Shown here: in pieces, positions 23,362 to 31,581 of the stretch | How positions within the stretch are numbered: the stretch's first letter is position 1 | How the letters are laid out: every line of letters starts with the position of its first letter | DNA from: Sphingomonas sp. UBA4766 | Lineage (GTDB): Bacteria; Pseudomonadota; Alphaproteobacteria; Sphingomonadales; Sphingomonadaceae | Direction: 5' to 3' | Assembly: GCA_002403415.1 (NCBI GenBank) | Contig: DHHS01000090.1 | Span: 10,023-41,882, forward strand | DNA: 31,860 nucleotides | Program-made: the position numbers and the translations under genes | Notes under the pieces: model-generated | What the model saw: the letters and a program-made list of their open reading frames with translations, nothing else | Database searches by the model: none | What the model was told of the DNA's origin: nothing

Positions 23362-24582
23362 ATGGATTACGAGGCATATTTCGGCAGCCAGCTTGCCACG
23401 CTGAAGGATGATGGCCGTTACCGGATTTTCGCGGAGCTGGAACGCCGGGCGGGCGCTTTTCCCCGCGCGCGCCACTATACCGACGCCGGGGTCGGCGAAG
23501 TGACGGTGTGGTGTTCGAACGATTATCTGGGCATGGGCCAGCACCCGGCCGTGCTCGACGCGATGCACAAGACGCTCGACGATTGCGGCGCGGGCGCAGG
23601 CGGCACGCGCAACATCAGCGGCACCTGCCACGCGCATGTCGAGCTGGAGGCCGAACTCGCCGACCTCCACGGCAAGGAAGCGGCGCTTTTGTTCACCAGC
23701 GGCTATGTCTCGAACTGGGCGGCTCTGTCGACGCTCGCGGCAAAGCTGCCCAATTGCGTGGTGCTCTCCGACGCGCTCAACCATGCGTCAATGATTGAGG
23801 GCATTCGCCACAGCCGCGCCGAATGTCTGCGCTTCAAGCATAATGACGTGGCCGATCTCGATCGGTTGCTTGGCTCGGTCGCGCCGGGTCGGCCCAAGCT
23901 GGTCGCGTTTGAAAGCGTCTATTCGATGGACGGCGACATCGCGCCGATCGAGGAGATCCTCGACGTGTGCGAAAAGCACGGCGCGATGAGCTATATCGAC
24001 GAAGTTCATGCCGTCGGCCTTTACGGCCCGCGCGGCGGCGGCATTGCCGAGGCGCGCGGCCTGATGGACCGCATCACCGTGATCGAGGGGACGCTTGGCA
24101 AAGCGTTTGGCGTGATGGGCGGCTATATCGCCGGTTCTGCCGCGATGTGCGATTTCGTGCGCAGCTTTGCGAGCGGTTTCATTTTCACCACGGCGCTGCC
24201 GCCCGCGCTTGCCGCTGGCGCGACCGCCAGCATCCGCCACCTGAAGGCAAGCCAGATCGAGCGCGCGCGGCATCAGGAGCGGGTTGCGACCGTGCGCCGC
24301 CGCCTCCACGCGATCGGCATTCCGACGCTGGAAAACCCCAGCCACATCATCCCGGTGATGGTGGGCGACGCCAAAAAGTGCAAAATGATCAGCGACTGGC
24401 TGCTCGAAAATCACGGCATTTACGTGCAGCCGATCAATTACCCGACCGTGCCGGTGGGCACCGAACGGCTGCGCATCACGCCGTCGCCGGTGCATAGCGA
24501 TGCCGATATCGACAAGCTCGTCTCGGGCTTGAGCGAAATCTGGTCGATGTGCGAACTCGCGCGGGGATCGATGGCGGCTTGA
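23362..24582 (+). CDS. hemA: 5-aminolevulinate synthase
   Basis: HemA condenses glycine and succinyl-CoA to 5-aminolevulinate, the first committed step towards haem and bacteriochlorophyll (the C4 or Shemin route of alphaproteobacteria). The 406-residue product has the alpha-oxoamine synthase fold. NDYLGMGQHP (53-62), GTRNISGTCHAHVELE (81-96) and DEVHAVGLYGPRGGG lead to IEGTLGKAFG, with Lys247 as the PLP lysine. AGGT lies just ahead of the ATG, within the puhE end. It closes the operon, tying precursor supply to photosystem synthesis. Whether the genome has a second ALAS gene cannot be seen here. Confidence 0.97.
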   Translation: MDYEAYFGSQLATLKDDGRYRIFAELERRAGAFPRARHYTDAGVGEVTVWCSNDYLGMGQHPAVLDAMHKTLDDCGAGAGGTRNISGTCHAHVELEAELADLHGKEAALLFTSGYVSNWAALSTLAAKLPNCVVLSDALNHASMIEGIRHSRAECLRFKHNDVADLDRLLGSVAPGRPKLVAFESVYSMDGDIAPIEEILDVCEKHGAMSYIDEVHAVGLYGPRGGGIAEARGLMDRITVIEGTLGKAFGVMGGYIAGSAAMCDFVRSFASGFIFTTALPPALAAGATASIRHLKASQIERARHQERVATVRRRLHAIGIPTLENPSHIIPVMVGDAKKCKMISDWLLENHGIYVQPINYPTVPVGTERLRITPSPVHSDADIDKLVSGLSEIWSMCELARGSMAA

Positions 24583-24733
24583 GCCTCACGGTCAGCGTGT
24601 TTGGGCGGTGGGTGGCGGCTGGGCGCCCCCACCGGACAAATTCCGGTCGAGGATGTCCGCGATCTGCTTCACCGAAATGGTGAACGCATCCCCGTGTGCG
24701 CGGCGCGCAGAGCGGTATGGTTCAGGCCTGATC
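24583..24733. other. Gap between hemA and alaS
   Basis: The gap between these convergent genes is 151 bases. CGGTGGG (24606-24612) can pair with CCCACCG (24628-24634), and CCGGA-N5-TCCGG follows at 24632-24646. Neither has a T-run, so termination of the bchF-hemA transcript is not clearly explained. The minus strand has an open frame of about 49 codons ending at TGA 24594-24592 that reads like protein (including DAFTISVKQIADILDRN) but has no start codon. It may be a gene remnant or chance. Confidence 0.4.
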
Positions 24734-27394
24734 TCACGCCGTCACCGCCTGGCCCGCCAGCGCCGCCTTCACCGCCGCCACGGCATCGTCGGCCTTGTCG
24801 CCGTCGGGGCCGCCGCCCTGCGCCATGTCGGGGCGGCCGCCGCCGCCCTGCCCACCGAGCGCGGCGACCGCGACCCGCAGCAGGTCAACCGCGTTGTGGC
24901 TGGCGGTCAGATCGGCGCTCACCCCGACCGCGACCGAGGCACGGCCGTCATTGACCGCAACGATCATCGCGACGCCCGCGCCGATCCGCGCCTTGGCCTC
25001 GTCCACCGCGCCGCGCAACCCCTTGGGGTCCAGTCCCTCAACCACTTGTGCCAGGAAATTGACACCGCCGATCTGCTCCGGCCCGGCGGGCACAGCGCCG
25101 CCACCACCACCCAGCGCCAGCGCGCGTTTCGCCTCGGCCAATTCGCGTTCCAGCCGCCGCCGGTCCTCAACCAGCGCTGCCACGCGCGCAGGCACATCAT
25201 CGGGCGCGGCGCGCAAAGCGGCTGCGGCCTCGCGCAATTTCTCGTCCCGGTCGGCGAGCCACAGCCGCGCCGCCTCGCCCGTCAGCGCCTCGACCCGGCG
25301 GATGCCGCTCGACACCGCGCTTTCGCTGATGATCTTGAACAGCGCGATATCGCCCAGTGCGGTCACATGCGTGCCACCGCATAGCTCGACCGAATAGGCG
25401 CGGTCGGCCTCCGCGCCCATGCTGAGCACGCGCACTTCATCGCCATATTTCTCGCCGAACAACGCCATCGCGCCCGCCGCGATCGCGTCCTCCGGCGTCA
25501 TCAGCCGGGTGGACACGGGCGCATTGCCGCGGATCTGGCGGTTCACATCGGCCTCGACATGCGCGATTTCGGCGGCCGTCATCGCCTGCTGATGCGAAAA
25601 GTCGAATCGCAACCGGTCGGGCGCAACCAGGCTACCCTTTTGACTGACATGATGGCCAAGCCGTTCGCGAAGCGCCGCGTGCAGCAAATGCGTTGCCGAG
25701 TGATTCGCGCGCACCCGATCGCGGCGCATCGTGTCGATCGCCAGGCGCACGGTATCGCCGACCGCGAGCGACCCCGCTTCGATCACCGCATGATGCGCGT
25801 GGAGCCGACCGAGCGCCTTGGCCGTGTCCTCCACCCGCGCGCGGAGCCCACCGTCGCCGGTGATCGCGCCCGCATCGCCCATTTGCCCGCCGCTCTCGGC
25901 GTAAAACGGCGTCTGGTTGGTCAGCACGGTCACGGCGTCACCCGTCCCGGCACGCTCAACGCGCGCGCCATCCTTGACGAGCGCGATCACCTGCCCCTCG
26001 CCTGTGTCGGCGGTGTAGCCGGTGAATTCGGTGCTGCCCGCTTCCTCGGCAATGTCGAACCACACCTCGTCGGAGGCGCGCTCGCCCGAGCCTTTCCACG
26101 CGGCCCGCGCGGCCCGCTTTTGCTCGGCCATCGCGGCGTCAAAGCCCGTGCGGTCAATGCCAAACCCACCCGCACGCAACGCGTCTTCGGTCAGGTCATA
26201 GGGGAAGCCATAAGTGTCATAGAGCTTGAACGCCGTCTCGCCGCTTAGCGTCGCGCCCGCCGCCATCCCCGCCGTCGCCTCGTCGAGCAGCTTCAGCCCG
26301 TTTTCCAGCGTGCGGCGGAACCGCGTTTCCTCCTGAAGCAGCGTCGCCTCGATGAGCGGCTGCGCGCGCACCAGTTCGGGGTAAGCCGCGCCCATTTCCG
26401 CCACCAGCGCCGGGACGAGCCGGTGCATCAGCGGCGTCTTTGCCCCCAGGATGTGCGCGTGGCGCATCGCCCGGCGCATGATCCGCCGCAATACATAACC
26501 GCGCCCCTCATTCGCGGGCAACACGCCGTCGGCGACGAGGAATCCCGACGAGCGCAGATGATCGGCGATCACGCGGTGGCTCGCCTTCGCCGCCCCTTCC
26601 GCCAGCGTGCCGGTCAGCGCGCACGACGCGGCGATCAGCGCGCGAAACGTGTCGGTGTCGTAATTGTCGTGCACACCCTGCAGCACGGCGGCGACCCGCT
26701 CAATCCCCATGCCTGTGTCGATCGACGGACGGGGAAGCGGTGTGCGGGTGCCATCCGCAGCCTGTTCAAACTGCATGAAGACGAGGTTCCAGATCTCGAC
26801 AAAGCGGTCGCCATCCTCATCGGGGCTTCCCGGCGGACCGCCGGGGATATGATCGCCATGGTCAAAGAAGATTTCCGAACACGGCCCGCAAGGCCCCGTA
26901 TCGCCCATCGACCAGAAATTATCGTTGGTCGCGATGCGGATAATCCGATCGTCGGGCAGCCCGGCAATCTTCTGCCACAGCGCAAATGCCTCGTCATCGG
27001 TGTGATAGACGGTCACGGTCAGCCGCTTGGGGTCGATCCCCCATTCCTTTGTCAGCAAGGTCCAGGCGTGGGTGATCGCGCGTTCCTTAAAATAGTCGCC
27101 GAACGAAAAATTGCCCAGCATTTCAAAGAACGTATGGTGCCGCGCGGTATAGCCGACATTGTCCAGGTCATTATGCTTGCCGCCCGCGCGCACGCACTTC
27201 TGGCTCGACACAGCGGTTGAATAGGGGCGGCTTTCGAGCCCGGTGAACACATTTTTGAACGGCACCATCCCGGCATTGACGAACATCAGCGTCGGGTCGT
27301 TGTGCGGCACCAGCGGGGCCGAGGCGACACGGGCATGGCCTTCGCGCTCGAAATAATCGAGGAAGGAACGGCGGATATCATTGGTCGATGTCAT
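24734..27394 (-). CDS. alaS: Alanyl-tRNA synthetase
   Basis: Charges tRNA-Ala and edits mischarged Ser/Gly. The 886-residue product shows the class II catalytic domain at the N-terminus (STNDIRRSFLDYFEREGH, HTFFEMLGNFSFGDYFKE and MGDTGPCGPCSEIFFDHG) and the tRNA-recognition part. The editing domain carries HSATHLLHAAL (about residue 565) and the zinc-binding CGGTHV (about residue 670). A Gly-rich C-terminal domain (GGGRPDMAQGGG) closes the protein. The ATG at 27394 gives the canonical N-terminus. It is a housekeeping gene and marks the right-hand edge of the photosynthesis block. Confidence 0.98.
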   Translation of the reverse strand: MTSTNDIRRSFLDYFEREGHARVASAPLVPHNDPTLMFVNAGMVPFKNVFTGLESRPYSTAVSSQKCVRAGGKHNDLDNVGYTARHHTFFEMLGNFSFGDYFKERAITHAWTLLTKEWGIDPKRLTVTVYHTDDEAFALWQKIAGLPDDRIIRIATNDNFWSMGDTGPCGPCSEIFFDHGDHIPGGPPGSPDEDGDRFVEIWNLVFMQFEQAADGTRTPLPRPSIDTGMGIERVAAVLQGVHDNYDTDTFRALIAASCALTGTLAEGAAKASHRVIADHLRSSGFLVADGVLPANEGRGYVLRRIMRRAMRHAHILGAKTPLMHRLVPALVAEMGAAYPELVRAQPLIEATLLQEETRFRRTLENGLKLLDEATAGMAAGATLSGETAFKLYDTYGFPYDLTEDALRAGGFGIDRTGFDAAMAEQKRAARAAWKGSGERASDEVWFDIAEEAGSTEFTGYTADTGEGQVIALVKDGARVERAGTGDAVTVLTNQTPFYAESGGQMGDAGAITGDGGLRARVEDTAKALGRLHAHHAVIEAGSLAVGDTVRLAIDTMRRDRVRANHSATHLLHAALRERLGHHVSQKGSLVAPDRLRFDFSHQQAMTAAEIAHVEADVNRQIRGNAPVSTRLMTPEDAIAAGAMALFGEKYGDEVRVLSMGAEADRAYSVELCGGTHVTALGDIALFKIISESAVSSGIRRVEALTGEAARLWLADRDEKLREAAAALRAAPDDVPARVAALVEDRRRLERELAEAKRALALGGGGGAVPAGPEQIGGVNFLAQVVEGLDPKGLRGAVDEAKARIGAGVAMIVAVNDGRASVAVGVSADLTASHNAVDLLRVAVAALGGQGGGGRPDMAQGGGPDGDKADDAVAAVKAALAGQAVTA

Positions 27395-27459
27395 GGCCCT
27401 GATCTAGGGCGCGCGCGCGGCTTGCTCAAGCAAAACGGTGCGGGGCGCGTGGCGAAGGC

Positions 27460-28197
27460 TCAGGGTCGCGTTGGCGCGGGCGGTGGCGTCGGTGCGGACG
27501 CAGGCAGGGGCACCGGGTCAACAACGCGCCGAGCGCTGATGATCTTGACGGGGGCGGCAATGATCTGCCCCTTCATCGCGCCCTCGCCCCGCGTCGGATC
27601 GGTCGGCGCGTGGTAGATTTTGAGCACAACTTCCTGCCCCGCAACCACACGGCCAAACGCCGCATAGCCCAGATTGTCGCCGCTCGCCTTGGGATCAGCG
27701 TCAAGCGCAAGCTGATCGCCGACCATGATCGAAAAATCCCCAGTCGCGGTGCCCGGCGCATAACGCGCCATCGAAATCGTCCAGGCGGTGTGGCTAAGCC
27801 CGGTCTGCGTCGTCGGTTCATGCGCGATCGGTTTCAGGATTCGCTGCGGATCATTTGCGGTGCCGCCCTGGATCAACCCGTTCGGCGCATCGCCCCATGG
27901 CAGCCGCAGCGCGCGATAGAAGGCGGTGCCGTCGAACCGCTTCTGATCGACATAGGCGACGAAATTGGCGGTCGTGATCGGCGCGCGCTTATGGTCCAGC
28001 TCCAACGTGATGACGCCCAACTCGGTCGTCAACGCGACCCGCACGGTGTCGCCAATCGGAGCGGGCGGCGCGGGTTTTTGGGGCGCGGGTTTGGGCGGTG
28101 GCGGCGCGGAGGGCCGCTTGCGCTGCGGGGCGGCCTGCACCGCTGTCGCGAATGCGAGCGAAAGCAGGACGGCGACGGTGGCGAATCGGCGGGTCAT
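27460..28197 (-). CDS. Exported cyclophilin-type peptidyl-prolyl isomerase
   Basis: A cyclophilin-family isomerase that probably helps proteins fold in the periplasm. The 245-residue product has a signal peptide (MTRRFATVAVLLSLAFATA, cleaved near residue 22) and a Pro/Lys-rich tether (about 25-48). The cyclophilin core follows, with TELGVITLELDHKRAPITTAN, FDGTAFYRAL, LIQGGTANDP and FGRVVAGQEVVLKI. A Pro-rich tail ends the protein. The core lacks the usual GPNTNGSQFFI stretch and has TGDFSIMVGDQ in its place, so it belongs to a divergent subgroup. The start at 28197 was chosen because it begins the signal peptide; the frame is open further upstream to 28296. It lies 65 bases ahead of alaS on the same strand. 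Confidence 0.85.
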   Translation of the reverse strand: MTRRFATVAVLLSLAFATAVQAAPQRKRPSAPPPPKPAPQKPAPPAPIGDTVRVALTTELGVITLELDHKRAPITTANFVAYVDQKRFDGTAFYRALRLPWGDAPNGLIQGGTANDPQRILKPIAHEPTTQTGLSHTAWTISMARYAPGTATGDFSIMVGDQLALDADPKASGDNLGYAAFGRVVAGQEVVLKIYHAPTDPTRGEGAMKGQIIAAPVKIISARRVVDPVPLPASAPTPPPAPTRP

Positions 28198-28204
28198 GGC
28201 GCGA

Positions 28205-28912
28205 TCATGGCGCAAACGGCGCTTGCGATGAAGGCGACATTGCGACGTCGCGATCAGCCGCCCATTCCAGCGCACCGGGCAGGTTTTCAGCCGCAAAATC
28301 CAATTGAAGCACGCGCCGCCGCCGTGGCGCCATCGCCGCAGCCGAACTGTGGACGATCAGTGTCGCGTAAAGCCAGGCATCGCCCGCAGCCGCGAGGCAA
28401 GTGCGTCGATCACAGGAGTAGACGACCCGCGCGATATCCCGCTCGGCGATAAGGCCAAGGCGATGCGAGCCGGTCGCGACCAGCAAGGGCGCATTGTCAT
28501 GATCGACGGCGTCGAGGTGAAGTCGCGCCGTGATCATGCGTTCCAGCAAAGCAACGGGCGGCGCGACGTAATGCCGCCCCGCCTTGACCGTCCATGGCCC
28601 ATAGCCGGGCGTGTCGTGTCGCGCAGCAACTTCGATCGTTCGATCCTGATGCCAACCAAGCGCCCAGTTGCAGTCCGGTGACTTGTCAAACAATATTGCC
28701 CGGACCACACGCGCCGCCGGGCCGATGCTCGGACGAACAAGATCCGTTACCCGTTGCACTGCGGCTAGGGTCCCCACTGCGCGGGGCAGCAGCCTTTGAC
28801 CGGGGCGTGACGGCGGCATTGCGTCGCAAAACATCCGCAATTCCTCTACCGCAGCCGGACTAAGCGCGCCCGGCAGATGTGCACTGCCCGTCTCGACCAA
28901 TTCCCGCGTCAT
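28205..28912 (-). CDS. Phytanoyl-CoA dioxygenase (PhyH) family protein
   Basis: A predicted Fe(II)/2-oxoglutarate oxygenase of 235 residues. The iron triad is visible as His88 and Asp90 in GWHQDRT and the distal His188 in ATLIVHSS. An Arg-rich stretch (197-200) that could bind 2-oxoglutarate follows, and the end LDFAAENLPGALEW is common in this family. The ATG at 28912 overlaps the upstream peptidase stop as ATGA, so the two are translationally coupled. Seven bases separate its stop from the isomerase start. The substrate is unknown. A link to phytol from bacteriochlorophyll is possible by family name and proximity only, and the family also acts on many non-lipid substrates. Confidence 0.82.
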   Translation of the reverse strand: MTRELVETGSAHLPGALSPAAVEELRMFCDAMPPSRPGQRLLPRAVGTLAAVQRVTDLVRPSIGPAARVVRAILFDKSPDCNWALGWHQDRTIEVAARHDTPGYGPWTVKAGRHYVAPPVALLERMITARLHLDAVDHDNAPLLVATGSHRLGLIAERDIARVVYSCDRRTCLAAAGDAWLYATLIVHSSAAAMAPRRRRVLQLDFAAENLPGALEWAADRDVAMSPSSQAPFAP

Positions 28913-30174
28913 CCCAGCGGCGCATCGATCGACGCCGACGGCTCGCTGAACCATTTCGGCCCCGCGTCGGTCATGTGGAAACAATCCTCCAGCCGCACGC
29001 CGAACTTGCCGGGCAAATAGAGCCCCGGCTCGTTCGAAAAGCACATGCCGGCGGCCAGCGGCGTCGCCTCGCCACGCACCAGATTGGCCGGTTCGTGCCC
29101 GTCGAGCCCGATCCCGTGCCCGGTGCGGTGCGACAGGCCGGGCAGGCGGTAATCCGGGCCATAGCCCAGCGCCGCATAGTGCCGCCGGACCGCGTCATCG
29201 ACCGATCCCGCAGCGACCCCAATCCGCGCGGCGGCAAACGCGATGCGCTGACCCGACGCAACATGGTCCCACACCCGGCGCTGCTCGGCACTAGCCGCGC
29301 CGAACACGAAGGTGCGTGAAATGTCCGATTGATAGCCCTCGACCGAACAGCCGCAATCCATCAGCACGATCTGGCCGTCGCCGACCCGTTGCGGGGTGCG
29401 CGTGCCATGCGGATAGGCCGCTGCTTCGCCGATCAACACCAACGCAAATTCATGCACTCCGCCAAGCCTGGTCGTCGCTGCGCGCATCAGGCCGCTGATA
29501 TCGGCCGGGCTCATTCCCGCCGCCACGCGCGGCCACACCCAGCGATAGGCCGCGATGGTGATGTCGGCGGCCTTTTGCATCAGCGCGATTTCGGCGGTCG
29601 ACTTGATCCCACGGCAGCCGCGCACGACCGGATTGGCCGAGACGGTCCTGCTCGACGGTAGCGCACGGGCGAGGCCGTCGGCGGCAAAGAACCGCGCCGT
29701 CTCCTCTATGCCGATCGTTCCGCCAGCCAAGCGCCGCGCGCGCAACCAATCGGCGATCAGCGCGCTGGGCGACTGATCCTCCTGCCACACGCGCACCTCG
29801 GCACTGATGGCCAGCGTTTCGCGCACCGACGGTTCTTCGAAAAACGGCGTCACGATCAGCGGCTCACCCTCGACCGGGAGGACCGCCGCCGTCAGCCGCT
29901 CTGACCGGCCCCACCGTACGCCGGTGAAGTAAACCAGACTCGCCCCCGGTTCGATCAGCACCGCGCGCATCCCATGCTGGCGCATCAACGCTTGCGCCTT
30001 GGCCAGCCGTGCCGCGCGCTCGGTCGCGTCGATCGGGCGAACATCGCCGGTCAAGCTGGCCAGCGCTGAAAGATCGGGTTCGGCCGCGCGGGCGACAGGC
30101 GACGCCAGCCATGGCGCTGTGGCCGCCGCTGCGATCAAGGTCCGCCGATCGATCGCAAGGCCTTGACGTCGCAT
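28909..30174 (-). CDS. Exported M24-family (Xaa-Pro) peptidase, Tat-type signal
   Basis: A metallopeptidase of the creatinase/aminopeptidase P family, 421 residues. The N-terminus has a twin-arginine-like signal (DRRTLIAAAATAPWLA) with probable cleavage after VARA near residue 30. A creatinase-type N-terminal domain follows. The C-terminal pita-bread fold carries the five expected metal ligands: the two Asp of MDCGCSVEGYQSDISRTF, His in GHGIGLDGHE, Glu in NEPGLYLPG and Glu in GVRLEDCF. I chose ATG 30174 because GGAGG lies eight bases upstream; an ATG at 30189 and one further upstream lack this. It is the first gene of a pair with the PhyH protein. Confidence 0.9.
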   Translation of the reverse strand: MRRQGLAIDRRTLIAAAATAPWLASPVARAAEPDLSALASLTGDVRPIDATERAARLAKAQALMRQHGMRAVLIEPGASLVYFTGVRWGRSERLTAAVLPVEGEPLIVTPFFEEPSVRETLAISAEVRVWQEDQSPSALIADWLRARRLAGGTIGIEETARFFAADGLARALPSSRTVSANPVVRGCRGIKSTAEIALMQKAADITIAAYRWVWPRVAAGMSPADISGLMRAATTRLGGVHEFALVLIGEAAAYPHGTRTPQRVGDGQIVLMDCGCSVEGYQSDISRTFVFGAASAEQRRVWDHVASGQRIAFAAARIGVAAGSVDDAVRRHYAALGYGPDYRLPGLSHRTGHGIGLDGHEPANLVRGEATPLAAGMCFSNEPGLYLPGKFGVRLEDCFHMTDAGPKWFSEPSASIDAPLG

Positions 30175-30271
30175 CGCGCTTCCCTCCATCTGCTGCCACC
30201 CTGCGATAGGATGGATGGGCGCCGTGCGGCAATCCCCCTGGCGATGCGGTAAGTTTTCGGCGGAGTGAGCA

Positions 30272-31570
30272 ATGGCCAAGCGGTTGACCCTCTACATCAT
30301 GATTGGCCTCGCGCTCGGCTTGTTGACCGGCTGGGCGATCAACAGCGCGATTGCCGACGGCACGCCGGAAGCGACCGAGCGGTTGAAGGAAATTGCCGCC
30401 TGGTTCAAAATCGTCACCGACATTTTCCTGCGCCTGATCAAGATGATCATCGCGCCGCTCGTCTTTTCGACGCTGATCGTCGGCATCGCGCACATGGGCG
30501 ATACCGCAGCACTTGGCCGGATCGGCGCGCGCACGATGGGCTGGTTCATCGGCGCGTCGCTGGTCTCGCTCAGCATGGGGCTGCTGCTGTTCCACGCGAT
30601 TGAAGGACTGGTCGATCTGATCGCACCCGGTCAGGGTTTCGGGTTCAAGCTTCCGCCGCCAACCGAAACCGTGGGTCTCGAAAAATCGGCATTCAGCCTG
30701 GCCAATTTCATCACTCACATCGTGCCGACGTCGATTGTTGACGCCATGGCGTCGAACGAAATCATTCAGATTGTGCTTTTTTCGATTTTCTCGGGCGTCG
30801 CGCTGACCGCGATCGGGGAACGAGCGCGCCCGATTGTCGATTGGGCCGAAGCGCTGGCCGCGATGATGCTGCAGATCACCGATTATGTGATGCGGATCGC
30901 GCCGCTCGCCGTGTTTGCCGCAATCACGGGCACAATCGCGGTCAATGGCCTTGGGATCATCGTGACGCTTGGGCTGTTTGTCGGCAGCTTTTACGTTGGG
31001 CTTGCGATATTGTGGCTGATCCTGTTCGCCGCAGCCTTTGCGGTGATTGGCGCGCGCACGACCACGCTGCTCCGTTACATCCGGGAACCCATTCTGCTTG
31101 CCTTCTCGACCGCGTCGTCGGAGGCGGCTTACCCGCGCACGCTGGAGGCGCTCGACCGGTTCGGCGTGCCGCCGAAAATTGCCAGTTTCGTGCTCCCGCT
31201 CGGCTATTCGTTCAATCTCGACGGATCGATGATGTACATGACCTTTGCGACCCTGTTCATCGCGCGGGTTTATGGCATCGAGCTGACGGTCAGCACCCAA
31301 ATCCTGATGCTCCTCATCCTGATGGTCACGTCAAAGGGCATTGCGGGGGTGCCGCGCGCCTCGCTCGTCGTGATTGCCGCCGTCATGGGGCAATTCGGTA
31401 TTCCAGAGGCCGGACTGCTGCTGATCCTGCCGGTTGACCAGTTTCTCGACATGGGCCGCTCGGGCACGAATGTGGTGGGCAATGCGGTGGCCACCGCTGT
31501 GGTCGCCCGTTGGGAAGGGCAGCTCGACACACCGGAACCACCAGAGATCGAGCCACCCCACGCTCCATAA
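30272..31570 (+). CDS. Dicarboxylate/amino acid:cation symporter (DAACS family)
   Basis: A Na+- or H+-coupled importer of glutamate, aspartate or C4-dicarboxylates in the inner membrane. The 432-residue product shows the family's late signatures: the serine-rich re-entrant loop FSTASSEAAYPRTLEAL, then LPLGYSFNLDGSMMYMTFAT, TSKGIAGVPRASLVVIAA, and LPVDQFLDMGRSGTNVVGN near the C-terminus. The presence of RSGTNVVGN is typical of GltP/DctA-like carriers; exact substrate choice cannot be read. GGAG lies just upstream of ATG 30272. It is divergent from the M24 peptidase with a 97-base gap, and only 11 bases separate its stop from the convergent recA stop. Confidence 0.93.
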   Translation: MAKRLTLYIMIGLALGLLTGWAINSAIADGTPEATERLKEIAAWFKIVTDIFLRLIKMIIAPLVFSTLIVGIAHMGDTAALGRIGARTMGWFIGASLVSLSMGLLLFHAIEGLVDLIAPGQGFGFKLPPPTETVGLEKSAFSLANFITHIVPTSIVDAMASNEIIQIVLFSIFSGVALTAIGERARPIVDWAEALAAMMLQITDYVMRIAPLAVFAAITGTIAVNGLGIIVTLGLFVGSFYVGLAILWLILFAAAFAVIGARTTTLLRYIREPILLAFSTASSEAAYPRTLEALDRFGVPPKIASFVLPLGYSFNLDGSMMYMTFATLFIARVYGIELTVSTQILMLLILMVTSKGIAGVPRASLVVIAAVMGQFGIPEAGLLLILPVDQFLDMGRSGTNVVGNAVATAVVARWEGQLDTPEPPEIEPPHAP

Positions 31571-31581
31571 GTCGCCCGCGA

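Noticed and set aside
24606..24646. Hairpins after hemA as the operon terminator
   Set aside because: The stems lack a T-run and the first has a long loop, so I did not list them as a terminator.
29864..31300. 478-codon open frame on the minus strand across the symporter
   Set aside because: Composed of Arg/Gln/His-rich sequence typical of an antisense shadow; the symporter on the plus strand is certain.
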